Below are positions 18,076 through 27,374 of a stretch of DNA of 64,000 nt, piece by piece. The DNA lies in the NCBI RefSeq assembly GCF_039862785.1, contig NZ_CP156795.1, positions 1,178,001 to 1,242,000 on the forward strand, written 5' to 3'. Source of the DNA: Acinetobacter sp. ANC 7912 (GTDB lineage: Bacteria > Pseudomonadota > Gammaproteobacteria > Pseudomonadales > Moraxellaceae). The translations under genes and the position numbers were made by a program. The notes under the pieces were generated by a model, which saw nothing but the letters and a program-made list of their open reading frames with translations, was not told the DNA's origin and ran no database searches. The number at the start of each line of letters is the position of its first letter. The first letter of the stretch is position 1.

Positions 18076-18107
18076 AATAAAGGACTCAATTGAGTCCTTT
18101 ATTTTTG
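18076..18107 (+). terminator. terminator after the glutathione transferase gene
   Basis: AAATAAAGGACTCAATTGAGTCCTTTATTTTT is a near-perfect palindrome with a T-rich end. It probably also serves thiG on the minus strand. Confidence 0.85.
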
Positions 18108-18129
18108 GGCATGATTTCGCTTTAAAAAA

Positions 18130-18912
18130 TTATTTAAAGAAATAACCGGTTTCTGGCGAGCTGGCATTGGCCATACGCTTACGTGGCATACGACCCGCAA
18201 GGAAAGCTTCACGACCTGCTTCAACCGCTTTACGCATGGCAGAGGCCATGAGTACCGGATTCTGTGCAGCAGCAATGGCTGTGTTCATCAGTACGCCGTC
18301 GCAACCCAGTTCCATGGCAATGGCTGCATCACTGGCAGTTCCGACACCGGCATCGACCAAGACTGGAACTTTGGCATTTTCTTTAATAATGGAAATGGTA
18401 TGCGGATTCAGAATCCCTAAGCCTGAACCGATTAGGCTGCCCAAAGGCATAATCGCCACACAACCCATGCTTTCTAGTTCCTGCGCCACAATCGGGTCAT
18501 CCGAGGTGTAGACCATGATCTCAAAGCCATCATCAATCAGAGTGCGGGCCGCTTTCAAAGTTTCGGTGATGTTTGGATATAAAGTCTTTTCATCCCCCAA
18601 TACTTCCAGTTTCACCAGATTATGACCATCGAGCAGTTCACGTGCTAGCATGCAGGTACGCACCGCACTGTTGGCATCAAAGCAGCCCGCGGTATTTGGC
18701 AGAATGGTGTATTTCTCTGGTGGAATCACGGAAAGCAGATTCGGCTGATCCGGATGCTGACCGATATTGACCCGGCGAATCGCCACTGTGACGATTTCAG
18801 CACCACTGGCTTGAATGGCCTGTTCGGTTTCCTGAAGGTCTTTGTATTTGCCTGTACCAACTAACAGACGTGACTGGAATTGGCGTGAACCAATTTGTAG
18901 TAAATCTTGCAT
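18130..18912 (-). CDS. thiG: thiazole synthase
   Basis: The 260-aa TIM-barrel enzyme builds the thiazole phosphate of thiamine from deoxyxylulose phosphate, a glycine-derived imine and ThiS-thiocarboxylate. Recognisable blocks are [12 protein letters not shown] near the N terminus, [14 protein letters not shown] carrying the Schiff-base lysine, and [22 protein letters not shown] near the C terminus. It follows thiS on the same strand with a 14-bp gap, the usual ThiS-ThiG pairing. thiE is about 44 kb away in this window. Confidence 0.96.
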   Translation of the reverse strand: MQDLLQIGSRQFQSRLLVGTGKYKDLQETEQAIQASGAEIVTVAIRRVNIGQHPDQPNLLSVIPPEKYTILPNTAGCFDANSAVRTCMLARELLDGHNLVKLEVLGDEKTLYPNITETLKAARTLIDDGFEIMVYTSDDPIVAQELESMGCVAIMPLGSLIGSGLGILNPHTISIIKENAKVPVLVDAGVGTASDAAIAMELGCDGVLMNTAIAAAQNPVLMASAMRKAVEAGREAFLAGRMPRKRMANASSPETGYFFK

Positions 18913-18926
18913 AGTGTTTCCGAGCT

Positions 18927-19124
18927 TTAGCCGCCACCGACAGCGTGAATGATTTCTATTTTGTCTGCTTCGCAGATCGGCGTTTCAGCCAGTCTGCTTT
19001 TAGGGATGATCATTTCGTTGACTTCAACGGCATAGCGCTTACCCTCAAGTGCCAGACTCTGGATCAGATCCATCAAGGTCTTGCAGTCGGTCTGTTGTTG
19101 TTCGCCATTGATATAAATGTTCAT
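18927..19124 (-). CDS. thiS: sulfur-carrier protein ThiS
   Basis: The 65-aa ubiquitin-fold protein ends in Gly-Gly ([10 protein letters not shown]), the terminus that is adenylated and thiocarboxylated to carry sulfur to ThiG. The open frame extends to 19202, but [10 protein letters not shown] at ATG 19124 is the family start. It lies upstream of thiG and 28 bp downstream of the DUF423 gene, so all three may be one transcript. Confidence 0.94.
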   Translation of the reverse strand: MNIYINGEQQQTDCKTLMDLIQSLALEGKRYAVEVNEMIIPKSRLAETPICEADKIEIIHAVGGG

Positions 19125-19152
19125 TTTGGCATCCTCTGAACGTGACCCGTTG

Positions 19153-19518
19153 TTATTTGATGTGTTTGAATGCGTTCCATGCCAGCACCAGCCAGCCTGC
19201 AATCATCAGTGCTCCACCGATCGGGGTGATTGCCCCTAAACCACGCGGTAGGCCTAGTGCCATCATATACAGTGAGCCACTAAAGAATAGAATGCCCAAC
19301 TGAATCAGGACAAAGCTTGGCTTGAATGGCAATTCTGGAATGACTTTTGCCATAATCCCCAACAGTAATAAACCTAGAGCATGATAGAAAAAGTAATCGG
19401 TCGCAGTCTGCCACCAGGCCAGTTGAGCTTCAGTGGCACGGGCTTTTAAACCATGTGCGCCAAAAGCGCCCAGCATTACGGCAAGTGCCAGGTTAATCGC
19501 TGAAATCGCAATCCACAT
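19153..19518 (-). CDS. DUF423 small integral membrane protein
   Basis: The 121-aa protein has four hydrophobic segments and the family signature LGAFGAHGLKARATE (18-32) followed by WWQTATDYFFYHALGLL. It resembles YgdD of E. coli. The function is unknown. It precedes thiS on the same strand, probably co-transcribed, though DUF423 genes are also common without thiamine genes. Confidence 0.88.
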   Translation of the reverse strand: MWIAISAINLALAVMLGAFGAHGLKARATEAQLAWWQTATDYFFYHALGLLLLGIMAKVIPELPFKPSFVLIQLGILFFSGSLYMMALGLPRGLGAITPIGGALMIAGWLVLAWNAFKHIK

Positions 19519-19595
19519 CTGAACTGATCTTCCTGTAAATTTTGCGCTTTACCTTAGCATAAAAGCGGCTTTCGAGACACGGCATTAAAAGACAA

Positions 19596-19622
19596 AAAAG
19601 CCTTCATCTCTGAAGGCTTTTT
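19596..19622 (-). terminator. terminator of rpoH
   Basis: AAAAAGCCTTCATCTCTGAAGGCTTTTT lies just after the rpoH stop (minus strand) and is symmetric, so it may work for both directions. Confidence 0.85.
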
Positions 19623-19639
19623 GATCAGTTGTGTAACGC

Positions 19640-20509
19640 TTAGTTGGAAGACATGGCGATTTTAATTTTTTCCATGGCATTCTTTTCCAGCTGACGAATC
19701 CGTTCAGCGGAAACATTATATTCAGCAGCCAGTTCATGCAGGGTAGATTTCTCATCATCTAACCAGCGACGTTGCAGGATGTTGCGTGAACGGTCGTCCA
19801 GCTGTTCCATCGCATCATGCAGGGCAGCGGTACTTTGTTCCTCATAGTCTTCATTTTCAATCAGACGTGCCGGATCATAACGGTTATCTTCCAGATACAA
19901 AGCTGGAGCGACATGACCTGAACCTTCATCGTCATCATCACCGGAAGCTTCGAATGCTGCATCATAAGCCGTCAGACGGCCTTCCATTTCCAGCACCTGT
20001 TCAGGAGTCACATTCAGGTCATTGGCAATCGATTGCGCTTCTTCAAGAGTGAGCTTTTTAGAAGATTTTTTCAGGCTACGTAAGTTAAAGAACAGTTTAC
20101 GCTGTGCTTTGGTGGTCGCAATTTTAACAATACGCCAGTTACGAATCACATATTCGTGGATTTCCGCCTTAATCCAGTGCACGGCAAAGGAAACCAGACG
20201 GACACCCATATTCGGGTCAAAGCGTTTTACCGCTTTCATTAAACCAAGGTTGCCTTCCTGAATCAGGTCACCTTGAGGCAGGCCATAACCTGCATAACTA
20301 CGTGCAATATGTACAACAAAACGCAGGTGGGACATCACCAGCATTTTTGCTGCGTCCAGGTCCTGGTCATAGAAATATCGGTCTGCCAACTCTTTTTCTT
20401 GTTCGGCAGTTAAAATAGGAATCTGATTGACAGTACTAATATAAGCACCGAGATTGACACCTGGCGCCGATAATGACAGGGGCATCAATTGATTGCTGCT
20501 GTCACTCAT
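19640..20509 (-). CDS. rpoH: RNA polymerase heat-shock sigma factor (sigma-32)
   Basis: The 289-aa sigma factor directs transcription of heat-shock genes. It has region 2 ([31 protein letters not shown]), the RpoH box [13 protein letters not shown] that distinguishes RpoH from RpoD, and region 4 with a helix-turn-helix near the C terminus ([21 protein letters not shown]). ATG 20509 is preceded by a strong AAGGAGAAC site; the frame extends upstream to 20578 without such a signal. The gene is alone and ends at a strong terminator. Confidence 0.96.
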   Translation of the reverse strand: MSDSSNQLMPLSLSAPGVNLGAYISTVNQIPILTAEQEKELADRYFYDQDLDAAKMLVMSHLRFVVHIARSYAGYGLPQGDLIQEGNLGLMKAVKRFDPNMGVRLVSFAVHWIKAEIHEYVIRNWRIVKIATTKAQRKLFFNLRSLKKSSKKLTLEEAQSIANDLNVTPEQVLEMEGRLTAYDAAFEASGDDDDEGSGHVAPALYLEDNRYDPARLIENEDYEEQSTAALHDAMEQLDDRSRNILQRRWLDDEKSTLHELAAEYNVSAERIRQLEKNAMEKIKIAMSSN

Positions 20510-20650
20510 GTGTTCTCCTTGAGGAATAACGGGATCATTCCCAAATCTATGATTTATCTTAATCCAATCTTCAATCAAATGATGGATGTTTGGGTAGAGA
20601 AATGTAAACTTTTTTGCAAATATGGAGATAAACAGTTTAATTGAAAATTT

Positions 20651-20884
20651 TTAGGATTCAATTAAGTAGTGAAACTCCACGTCGGAAATTTGTTTCAATT
20701 CATACTTCAGTTGGTGAATCTCGCAGTAACGCGAAACATCGACCTGACTATGCGGATCGGATGACTTCAACAGAAAGGTTTCACCCGGGTAACTTTTCAG
20801 TGCTCGCTTTAACATCAGTAATGGCATTGGACAGGGTTTGCCCATAGCATAAATGGTGCGAATCTGACCTGCAGTATCACTCAT
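20651..20884 (-). CDS. TusA/SirA-type sulfur-carrier protein
   Basis: The 77-aa protein has the CPxP motif (GKPCPMPLLMLKRAL, around residues 15-29) whose cysteine carries persulfide sulfur in TusA, used for tRNA thiolation and other sulfur transfer. The start MSDTAGQ at 20884 is chosen over the longer frame to 20941. No tusBCD genes are nearby. It is separated from rpoH by about 140 bp. Confidence 0.85.
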   Translation of the reverse strand: MSDTAGQIRTIYAMGKPCPMPLLMLKRALKSYPGETFLLKSSDPHSQVDVSRYCEIHQLKYELKQISDVEFHYLIES

Positions 20885-20941
20885 TTCCGTAAATTCATTC
20901 AACCTAAAAAAGGCTTTAAATATTAGCAAATAGGATGCCAA

Positions 20942-21265
20942 ATCCCAACTTTTTTAAAAAAATTCAAACGAAATTATCATTAAAAAAACCTTATGCAAAT
21001 TTCTGAAAAAATAGCGAAATCAATTAGAACAAACCTAAAAAAAGGCTATTAATTGTCAGAAACCCATGTTAAGCTCGATGGGTTAGTAGGATTTTAGATA
21101 AACAAACACGTTGTTTTTCGCCCTATAACAAAATGGATGTAACCGGGATTTTGTTAATAGTTTTACAGAATGATTACAAGCTTAAAAATAATATTTTCAA
21201 ACTTGTTTGGTCTGCTGTTTGCAACACCGGGTGGTCCTTCTCTTAGTTACAATGAGGATTGACTT
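20942..21265 (+). promoter_or_regulatory. long leader region of the cold-shock gene
   Basis: These 324 bp contain no gene. They hold a 7-bp inverted repeat AACCCAT/ATGGGTT (21061-21084) and an A/T-rich stretch with AACAAACACGTTGTTTTTCG (21100-21120), a sequence able to fold. The ribosome binding site GAGGA (21253-21257) precedes ATG 21266. Cold-shock genes commonly have long temperature-responsive 5' UTRs, and this region has the right size and place. No transcription start could be fixed. Confidence 0.45.
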
Positions 21266-21481
21266 ATGACAGCTGCTCGCGAACAAGGCGTAGTTAAGTG
21301 GTTCAACGACACTAAAGGTTTTGGTTTTATTCAACGTAATGGCGGTGACGACGTATTTGTTCACTTCCGTGCAATTCTTGGCGAAGGCCACCGTTCACTA
21401 CGTGACGGCCAACGTGTTGAATTCAGCGTTGTAAAAGGCCAAAAAGGCTTCCAAGCTGAAGAAGTGCAGACACTTGACTAA
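21266..21481 (+). CDS. cold-shock domain protein (CspA family)
   Basis: The 71-aa protein is a single cold-shock domain. It has the RNP1 motif KGFGFIQR (about 16-23) and RNP2 motif DVFVHF (30-35). It binds single-stranded RNA and DNA and melts RNA structure. Its downstream neighbour is a DEAD-box helicase, which may share a role in RNA remodelling, but a terminator lies between them, so they are separate transcripts. Confidence 0.94.
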   Translation: MTAAREQGVVKWFNDTKGFGFIQRNGGDDVFVHFRAILGEGHRSLRDGQRVEFSVVKGQKGFQAEEVQTLD

Positions 21482-21499
21482 TCTTCGGATTCAGTTCGA

Positions 21500-21532
21500 A
21501 AACGCTCCAATGTAAATTGGGGCGTTTTTTGT
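21500..21532 (+). terminator. terminator after the cold-shock gene
   Basis: AACGCTCCAA-TGTAAA-TTGGGGCGTT followed by TTTTTG lies 20 bp after the stop. Confidence 0.85.
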
Positions 21533-21579
21533 TTATACTAGGCAATATCGTAAAGACCCTTCAATTTGAGCAGTGCTAT

Positions 21580-22731
21580 ATGTCTTCTGGTTTTGAGACC
21601 TTAAATTTACATCCCAATCTAAAAAAAGCGATTGATGCCTTGGGCTTTACCAGCATGACGCCCATCCAGCAGAAGGTTCTGAAGTTCACACTTGCAGGAC
21701 ATGATGCTATTGGCCGTGCTCAAACAGGTACAGGTAAAACTGCAGCTTTCCTGATCAGTGTGATTAACGACCTGCTCAATAATCCGGTGAAAGAACAGCG
21801 CTATCGTGGTGAGCCACGTGCCCTGATTCTGGCGCCGACCCGTGAGCTGGCACTTCAAATCGAAAGTGATGCGCTGGAGTTGACCAAATACACCGACTTA
21901 AGTGTGGTAACGCTGGTGGGTGGTGTAGATTTCGATAAACAGAAAGCGCAACTGGATAAAGCGCCGGTCGATATTATGGTGGCAACTCCAGGTCGACTGA
22001 TTGACTTTGTCGAACAGAAAGAAGTCTGGCTTGATCTGATCGAATTCCTGGTGATTGATGAAGCTGACCGTTTGCTGGATATGGGCTTTATCCCATCAGT
22101 AAAACGTATCGTGCGTTTCTCGCCACGCAAAGAACAGCGTCAAACCTTGATGTTCTCGGCAACCTTTAGCTATGACGTACTAAATCTGGCACAACAATGG
22201 CTGTTTGAACCGGTAACTGTTGAAATCGAGCCGGAAAAGAAAACCAATGCCGATGTAGAACAGCGCGTTTATATGGTTGCGAAAGCCGACAAATACAAAC
22301 TGCTTCAGGATATCCTGCGTGATGAACCGATCGAGAAAGTGATGATCTTCGCCAATCGTCGTGATCAGGTGCGTAAGTTGTATGACCACCTGAAAAAAGA
22401 TGGTTATAAAGTCGTAATGCTGTCTGGTGAAATCGCCCAAGACAAGCGTTTAAAAATGCTAGATCAGTTTAAGAATGGCAAGCACAACATCATGATCGCA
22501 ACCGATGTTGCGGGTCGTGGTATTCATGTCGACGGTGTATCACATGTGGTGAACTTTACTCTGCCAGAACAATCCGATGACTATGTACACCGTATTGGCC
22601 GTACCGGTCGTGCCGGAACCCGTGGTGTGAGTATCAGCTTCTTGTCCGAAGATGATGCGTTCTATCTGCCAGAAATTGAAAAAGCGATTGGTCAGAAATT
22701 ACCACTGACCCGACTGGAAGGTTATTGCTAA
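21580..22731 (+). CDS. DEAD-box ATP-dependent RNA helicase (RhlB/RhlE-like)
   Basis: The 383-aa protein starts at ATG 21580 ([10 protein letters not shown]); the open frame to 21517 runs back through the upstream terminator. It has the Q motif ([13 protein letters not shown]), Walker [21 protein letters not shown] ([10 protein letters not shown]), SAT, and the C-terminal [10 protein letters not shown]. It unwinds RNA using ATP in decay or ribosome assembly. It has no long basic tail, so it resembles RhlB more than DeaD. A terminator follows at 22744-22773. Confidence 0.94.
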   Translation: MSSGFETLNLHPNLKKAIDALGFTSMTPIQQKVLKFTLAGHDAIGRAQTGTGKTAAFLISVINDLLNNPVKEQRYRGEPRALILAPTRELALQIESDALELTKYTDLSVVTLVGGVDFDKQKAQLDKAPVDIMVATPGRLIDFVEQKEVWLDLIEFLVIDEADRLLDMGFIPSVKRIVRFSPRKEQRQTLMFSATFSYDVLNLAQQWLFEPVTVEIEPEKKTNADVEQRVYMVAKADKYKLLQDILRDEPIEKVMIFANRRDQVRKLYDHLKKDGYKVVMLSGEIAQDKRLKMLDQFKNGKHNIMIATDVAGRGIHVDGVSHVVNFTLPEQSDDYVHRIGRTGRAGTRGVSISFLSEDDAFYLPEIEKAIGQKLPLTRLEGYC

Positions 22732-22743
22732 TTTCCAGCCAAT

Positions 22744-22773
22744 AAAAAAACCGCTCGATTGAGCGGTTTTTTA
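22744..22773. terminator. terminator between the helicase and the lipoprotein gene
   Basis: AAAAAAACCGCTCGATTGAGCGGTTTTTTA is a symmetric stem serving both convergent genes. Confidence 0.9.
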
Positions 22774-22788
22774 TGGCCTATCGAAAAC

Positions 22789-23169
22789 TTAGTTCGATTG
22801 GCAACGGAAAGTCAGCGTAGTTTGATAGTCGTCATCTGAATTGATGTTATTGCCTGTACCTGCAATATTGCTGAGTACTTTGGCTGCTGCCTGAATCATC
22901 TGACCGGTTTGTTCATCCACGACACCTTTCAGTGCGCCATCATAAGTAGACTGTTCGTCGACAATAATTGGGGTTGCGCGAGAACCACAGGTTTTAGAAG
23001 CGGCGTTCACTGCATTATTTTTTGCAATGACTTGGGTTTTACCAAGACCAGTCACTTCAAACTGGTTGTTTTCTTTTTGGATTGCAGTGGTATTGGTCGG
23101 ATTAGAACTACATGCGGTCAAAGCCAGTGCAGTCGCCAAAGCTGCACCCATGGTCAGTATATTTTTCAT
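22789..23169 (-). CDS. small lipoprotein of unknown function
   Basis: The 126-aa product has a lipoprotein signal peptide with lipobox LTAC (Cys20), so it should be lipid-anchored. The mature part is Asn/Thr-rich and has two further cysteines (KTCGS and FRCQSN) that could form a disulfide. No domain is recognised. It is a single-gene transcript convergent with the helicase. The 23170-23430 gap upstream shows no other gene. Confidence 0.8.
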   Translation of the reverse strand: MKNILTMGAALATALALTACSSNPTNTTAIQKENNQFEVTGLGKTQVIAKNNAVNAASKTCGSRATPIIVDEQSTYDGALKGVVDEQTGQMIQAAAKVLSNIAGTGNNINSDDDYQTTLTFRCQSN

Positions 23170-23430
23170 GTTGTTAAACTCATCAAGTTCAGATAATCGT
23201 TTAATTCATCACATAATAATCTTGAGAATTTGGAGGGCTTGTATAAGTTTGGCAACTTTCAGTAAGCACAATGTCAGTACTGTTGAATAAAACATCAATC
23301 CAGTACAAAGATCGGGTTAGTTCTACAAAATAACATAATGCGAGCAGCAATAAAAAATCCCACATATAGAGAATAATCGCATGAATATGCTAATCTTGAG
23401 CATAGTTTTTAAGTATAGAAATATAAGGCA

Positions 23431-24012
23431 ATGACCGAATCAGCGATCGAAATCGTTCATCAAAATATTCATCAACGTCAATCTATTGGTCACCTGGTGG
23501 CACCAGCACCAAATGCAGAACAGCTGGAAAAAGCCTTTCAAGCCGCACTTACCGCTCCCGATCATCACCGTTTAAAACCTACGGAATTTTTAATTATTCC
23601 AGAAGATCAGCGCGAAGCTTTTGGTGAATTGCTATCTCAAGCATTAATCGATTTAGGTCAGACGGAGGCGGCACAAATCGAACGCGTCAAAAACCATCCT
23701 TTTCGTGCGCCTTTACTAGTGGTCGCTTTGACTCGTCTGAAAGAGCATCCAAAAGTACCGCATTTTGAACAGATTTTGAGTTCTGGTGCGGCGATCCAGA
23801 ATTTCCTGTTGTCGTTACAAGCGCAAGGTTTTTCGACCATGTGGCGTAGTGGGGCAGTCGTAGAATCACAATACTTCAAAAAAGCCTTAGGCATTTCCGG
23901 GGATGATCTGGTTTCAGGCATCATTTATATTGGTACAGCCGCGAAAAGTATTGCGCCACGTGCAGAAATTCATACAGCAGAATTTGTCAGCCCGTGGAAT
24001 CCATCCCACTAA
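23431..24012 (+). CDS. nitroreductase-family protein (YdjA-like)
   Basis: The 193-aa FMN-dependent family member has the N-terminal R-x-S-I motif in HQRQSIGHL, TAPDHHRLKP, and the C-terminal flavin-binding region LQAQGFSTMWRSG. The short single-domain form and DHHRLKP block fit YdjA-type reductases, whose physiological substrates are unknown. It starts a run of same-strand genes (gpsA, sixA, gspL, gspM) and lies 27 bp before gpsA, so the two may be co-transcribed. Confidence 0.88.
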   Translation: MTESAIEIVHQNIHQRQSIGHLVAPAPNAEQLEKAFQAALTAPDHHRLKPTEFLIIPEDQREAFGELLSQALIDLGQTEAAQIERVKNHPFRAPLLVVALTRLKEHPKVPHFEQILSSGAAIQNFLLSLQAQGFSTMWRSGAVVESQYFKKALGISGDDLVSGIIYIGTAAKSIAPRAEIHTAEFVSPWNPSH

Positions 24013-24039
24013 TGGGCTGAAGAAGGATATTTAAACTCC

Positions 24040-25113
24040 ATGTCAGAATTAAAATTTTCAGATCTGGTCGAGCCAGTAGAAATTGACCGCAAAACAGCAT
24101 TGCGTGTAACAGTACTCGGTGGTGGCAGTTTTGGTACCGCGATGGCCAATACTGCAGTGCGCAATGGCTGTGACACCATGATCTGGATCCGTGATGAAGC
24201 GACGGCAGCAGATATCAATGCGACGCATATCAACAAACGTTATTTGCCTGATTTCCAGCTGGAATCAGCATTATTAGCCGTTTCTGATCTAGAAAAAGCG
24301 GTACGTGACCGTGACATTATTCTGGTGGCGATTCCGAGTCATTCTTTCCGCGATGTGATCAAACAGATCAAGCCTTATATTACCTCACAGGCGGTTATTT
24401 CCTTAACTAAAGGTATTGAAGCAAAAACTTTCAGCTTTATGAGTGACATCATTCGCGAAGAATTGCCAGAAGTGCCGTATGGTGTGCTATCTGGTCCAAA
24501 CCTGGCGAAAGAAATTGTCGCAGGTCAACCAGCGGGTACGGTCATTGCCAGTAAATCCGAGTTGGTACGTTATGCGGTACAGCAAGCATTGCATAGTGCT
24601 TTGTTCCGCGTCTTTGCCAGTGATGATGTTAATGGTGTCGAGCTAGGTGGTGCGCTAAAAAATATCTATGCTGTGGCGATGGGTATGGCTGCTGCCTATA
24701 ACGTCGGTGAAAACACCAGGAGTATGATCCTGACCCGTGCGCTGGCAGAAATGAGCCGTTTTGCGGTGAAGCTTGGCGCTAACCCGTTAACGTTCTTAGG
24801 ATTGTCTGGGGTGGGCGATTTATTTGCAACCTGTAACAGCCCACTAAGCCGTAATTATCAGGTCGGTTATGCACTGGGTAAAGGCAAAACTTTAGAACAA
24901 GCGACAACTGAGCTCGGTCAGACCGCGGAAGGGATCAACACTATTGTGCAGGTCAAGGCACGTGCGGAAGAGCTGGATGTGTATATGCCAATTACCTGTG
25001 CTCTGTACGCAGTGATCTTTGAAGGCGCACCACCAATGAGTATTGCCGTGTCCTTGATGAAGAACGGTCATCGCAGTGATGTGGAATTTGTCTTGCCACA
25101 TCAGCAAGTCTGA
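24040..25113 (+). CDS. gpsA: glycerol-3-phosphate dehydrogenase [NAD(P)+]
   Basis: The 357-aa enzyme reduces dihydroxyacetone phosphate to sn-glycerol 3-phosphate for phospholipid synthesis. The dinucleotide-binding motif GGGSFGTAMA is at about residues 27-36, 16-20 residues further in than usual because of an N-terminal extension common in Acinetobacter. Later motifs are LSGPNLAKEI and GGALKNIYAVAMG with the catalytic Lys, followed by LSGVGDLFATC. It lies between the nitroreductase and sixA genes. Confidence 0.95.
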   Translation: MSELKFSDLVEPVEIDRKTALRVTVLGGGSFGTAMANTAVRNGCDTMIWIRDEATAADINATHINKRYLPDFQLESALLAVSDLEKAVRDRDIILVAIPSHSFRDVIKQIKPYITSQAVISLTKGIEAKTFSFMSDIIREELPEVPYGVLSGPNLAKEIVAGQPAGTVIASKSELVRYAVQQALHSALFRVFASDDVNGVELGGALKNIYAVAMGMAAAYNVGENTRSMILTRALAEMSRFAVKLGANPLTFLGLSGVGDLFATCNSPLSRNYQVGYALGKGKTLEQATTELGQTAEGINTIVQVKARAEELDVYMPITCALYAVIFEGAPPMSIAVSLMKNGHRSDVEFVLPHQQV

Positions 25114-25131
25114 TTTATAAGAGAAAACATG

Positions 25132-25156
25132 ATGATCACGTTTAATTCGTGATCAT
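25132..25156 (+). repeat. 9-bp perfect inverted repeat between gpsA and sixA
   Basis: ATGATCACG (25132-25140) and CGTGATCAT (25148-25156) are exact complements with a 7-base spacer. There is no T run, so it is not a standard terminator. It could be an operator or an RNA-processing hairpin. Confidence 0.5.
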
Positions 25157-25180
25157 AGATAAACCAAACAGGGAAATGGT

Positions 25181-25636
25181 ATGCAACTGACACTGGTACG
25201 TCATGGCGAAGCAGCTGCACCAGTCAATGGCAATGATACAAAGCGTTCATTGACTGAGCGCGGGCATTTGCAGGCAGAGCAGACAGCGCAATATTTAAAG
25301 GATGTGATCAAGCCGGAAGTGTTTGTGGTGAGTCCGTTGCTGCGTGCTCAGGAAACACTATCACATCTGCAGGCTTATTTTAATGATGTACCAGTAGTCA
25401 TCTGTAATACCATTAAACCGGATGATGATGCCAAGGTTGCAGTGGAATGGCTGTCACATCTACCGTATGAGTCGATTGTGGTGGTGTGTCATATGAATGT
25501 GGTGGCGCACATTGCTTCAATTTTGACCGAAGAAAACTTCCATCCTTTTCATTTGGCAGAAGCTCGGATTTATGATCAGGCTGTGATTGCGGCAGGTTTA
25601 TCGATCCAGCAAAAAAGCTTTATTCCAACAGTATAA
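25181..25636 (+). CDS. sixA: phosphohistidine phosphatase SixA
   Basis: The 151-aa histidine phosphatase has the catalytic RHG triad (LVRHGEA, residues 5-11) and a second histidine in VVCHMNVV. SixA removes phosphate from histidine residues of phosphotransfer proteins such as ArcB or NPr. No cognate partner is adjacent. gspL starts 30 bp downstream. Confidence 0.9.
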   Translation: MQLTLVRHGEAAAPVNGNDTKRSLTERGHLQAEQTAQYLKDVIKPEVFVVSPLLRAQETLSHLQAYFNDVPVVICNTIKPDDDAKVAVEWLSHLPYESIVVVCHMNVVAHIASILTEENFHPFHLAEARIYDQAVIAAGLSIQQKSFIPTV

Positions 25637-25665
25637 AAAACTATTAAAACGGCAGAACTTAATCA

Positions 25666-26805
25666 ATGTTGTATTTATGGATGCCAGAAGCCAATGGGGT
25701 TTGGCAATGGTCAGATGGGGAATTCTGGAAAAGTTCCGCGACGCTGGAACAACTGATTCAGGATATCCAGGGGCATCATGGTGAAGAAGCGACAGTTTTC
25801 TTCCCGAGCCGTCATGTGCAGATTTTGCAGCAGACAATGCCTAAAGCCCAGTACAAGAAAATGGGGCAGGACGCGATCAAGTATCTGTTGGAGGAATATA
25901 TCATTCTACCAGTTGATGCGATGAAAGTACTGCATTATTTCCAGCAGCCAGATCAATTGACCGTTCTCGGGATTGCTAATTCTGCGGTTGAAACCATGCA
26001 GCATGCATTGCATCTGTTACCGGTCAAAGTCACTGCCTTATTGCCAGATTTTCTGGTCTTACCTATTCCTGCTGAAAACCAACGTATGATCGCAAACATT
26101 GGCGACCAGTTGCTGGTGCGCGAGGCGGAATATGTGGGGCATTCGGTTGATGACCTGAGTCTGTATCTGGATTATCAGCCGAAGGATGTTAGCTATCAGG
26201 TCAGTGGCCTGAGCAATGACCAGTTGCGTAGTCTGGAATCAGTCGCGACGCATGATCAGATTAAATCTTTTCAATACAGTATCCCTAAGCTGAAAAAGCC
26301 GAAAGCACATCCCTTTAATGTCTTGCCTAAAGCAAAATCTGGGGCTCCAGTCTCTAGTTATTGGAAAGCCTGTGCAGCCGTATTCCTGGGTATTTTGGCA
26401 CTGCAGTTTAGTTATGATGCAGTACGCTGGTATCAATACAAGAAAATTGCCAACCAGACTGCGGCACAAGCCGTAGATCAGTTTAAATACTGGTTCGGCC
26501 AGAATTTCCCGGTGACGGAACAGAATATCAAAAGTCAGTTTGAAGGGCAGTTGCGCCTGAATCAGTCTGCCAATACCCAGTCTTTTGACCTGATCAGCCG
26601 GATTGGACCAGTGCTGATGCAGAACCAGATGGTGGCACAGCGTGTAAATTATGAATCTTCTACTTTAAGCATGGAGCTACAAGCTCAATCACCGGATGCA
26701 TTTAGTACCTTGACGCGTCAGCTGGCACAACAGGGCATGAAAGTGGAATTAGGAAATGTTCAGGCCAATGCTGCAGGTGCAGTCGGATCGGTGAGAATAC
26801 AATAA
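25666..26805 (+). CDS. gspL: type II secretion inner-membrane protein GspL
   Basis: The 379-aa protein has a cytoplasmic actin-like N-terminal domain, one membrane segment near residues 231-248 (CAAVFLGILALQFSYDAV) and a periplasmic ferredoxin-like domain, the GspL layout. GspL recruits the ATPase GspE and binds GspM in the inner-membrane platform that drives the pseudopilus. The TAA stop overlaps the ATG of gspM (TAATG), so the two are translationally coupled. Other gsp genes are not in this window, consistent with the scattered type II genes of Acinetobacter. Confidence 0.9.
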   Translation: MLYLWMPEANGVWQWSDGEFWKSSATLEQLIQDIQGHHGEEATVFFPSRHVQILQQTMPKAQYKKMGQDAIKYLLEEYIILPVDAMKVLHYFQQPDQLTVLGIANSAVETMQHALHLLPVKVTALLPDFLVLPIPAENQRMIANIGDQLLVREAEYVGHSVDDLSLYLDYQPKDVSYQVSGLSNDQLRSLESVATHDQIKSFQYSIPKLKKPKAHPFNVLPKAKSGAPVSSYWKACAAVFLGILALQFSYDAVRWYQYKKIANQTAAQAVDQFKYWFGQNFPVTEQNIKSQFEGQLRLNQSANTQSFDLISRIGPVLMQNQMVAQRVNYESSTLSMELQAQSPDAFSTLTRQLAQQGMKVELGNVQANAAGAVGSVRIQ

Positions 26806-27284
26806 TGAGCATGATTGAAAATATTCAGACCCGAATGGATCAGCAGATTGAGCGCATCAGTGACTATCTGGATAGTCTGAGTGCGCGCGAACGCTATATG
26901 GTGATTTTTGCGACCATTTTTGTGTTGGTGGCAGCTGTCGGTTCAGCCCTGTTCTATATGCACCAAGCAGCAGAGACCCAGCAAAAACGCCTGAATACTT
27001 TAAAAGACACGATTGTCTGGATGCAGAGCAATGCAGCCAGCATGAAACCGGCTGGTGATCTGCAACTGGATGCTGCCGAGAAAGTTCAGCGGGCAGCACA
27101 GCAGCAGGGATTGTCAGTTTCATCGCAGCAGCAGGACGATAAAATATTACTAAATGTGAGTCATGAGAATTATGCAGTGTTGGCAAATTTCCTGACCCAG
27201 CTGGCGCAGAGTGGCTTAAGTGTTGAAAAAATGGAACTTATCAGCGATGCCGGGCAGATTAAACTAACAGCGACTGTCATGTAA
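26805..27284 (+). CDS. gspM: type II secretion inner-membrane protein GspM
   Basis: The 159-aa protein has a short cytoplasmic N terminus containing RERYMV, one membrane segment around 31-51 (IFATIFVLVAAVGSALFYM) and a periplasmic domain. This is the GspM pattern, and it overlaps gspL by one base. It forms the inner-membrane platform with GspL, GspF and GspC. The gene ends 90 bp before pyrD, which has its own promoter. Confidence 0.88.
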   Translation: MSMIENIQTRMDQQIERISDYLDSLSARERYMVIFATIFVLVAAVGSALFYMHQAAETQQKRLNTLKDTIVWMQSNAASMKPAGDLQLDAAEKVQRAAQQQGLSVSSQQQDDKILLNVSHENYAVLANFLTQLAQSGLSVEKMELISDAGQIKLTATVM

Positions 27285-27334
27285 ACGGTAAAAATAAAGA
27301 TTTGCAAAGCATGGTTTTTTTACCGGGCTGTGAC

Positions 27335-27340
27335 TATAAT
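27335..27340 (+). promoter_or_regulatory. -10 element of the pyrD-cvpA-purF promoter
   Basis: TATAAT lies 35 bp upstream of pyrD in TGACTATAATATG. No convincing -35 box could be placed at 16-18 bp, so an activator or a weak promoter is possible. Confidence 0.45.
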
Positions 27341-27374
27341 ATGCCGACTTAGAAAGCAGTAGACTTTTCTCGAT

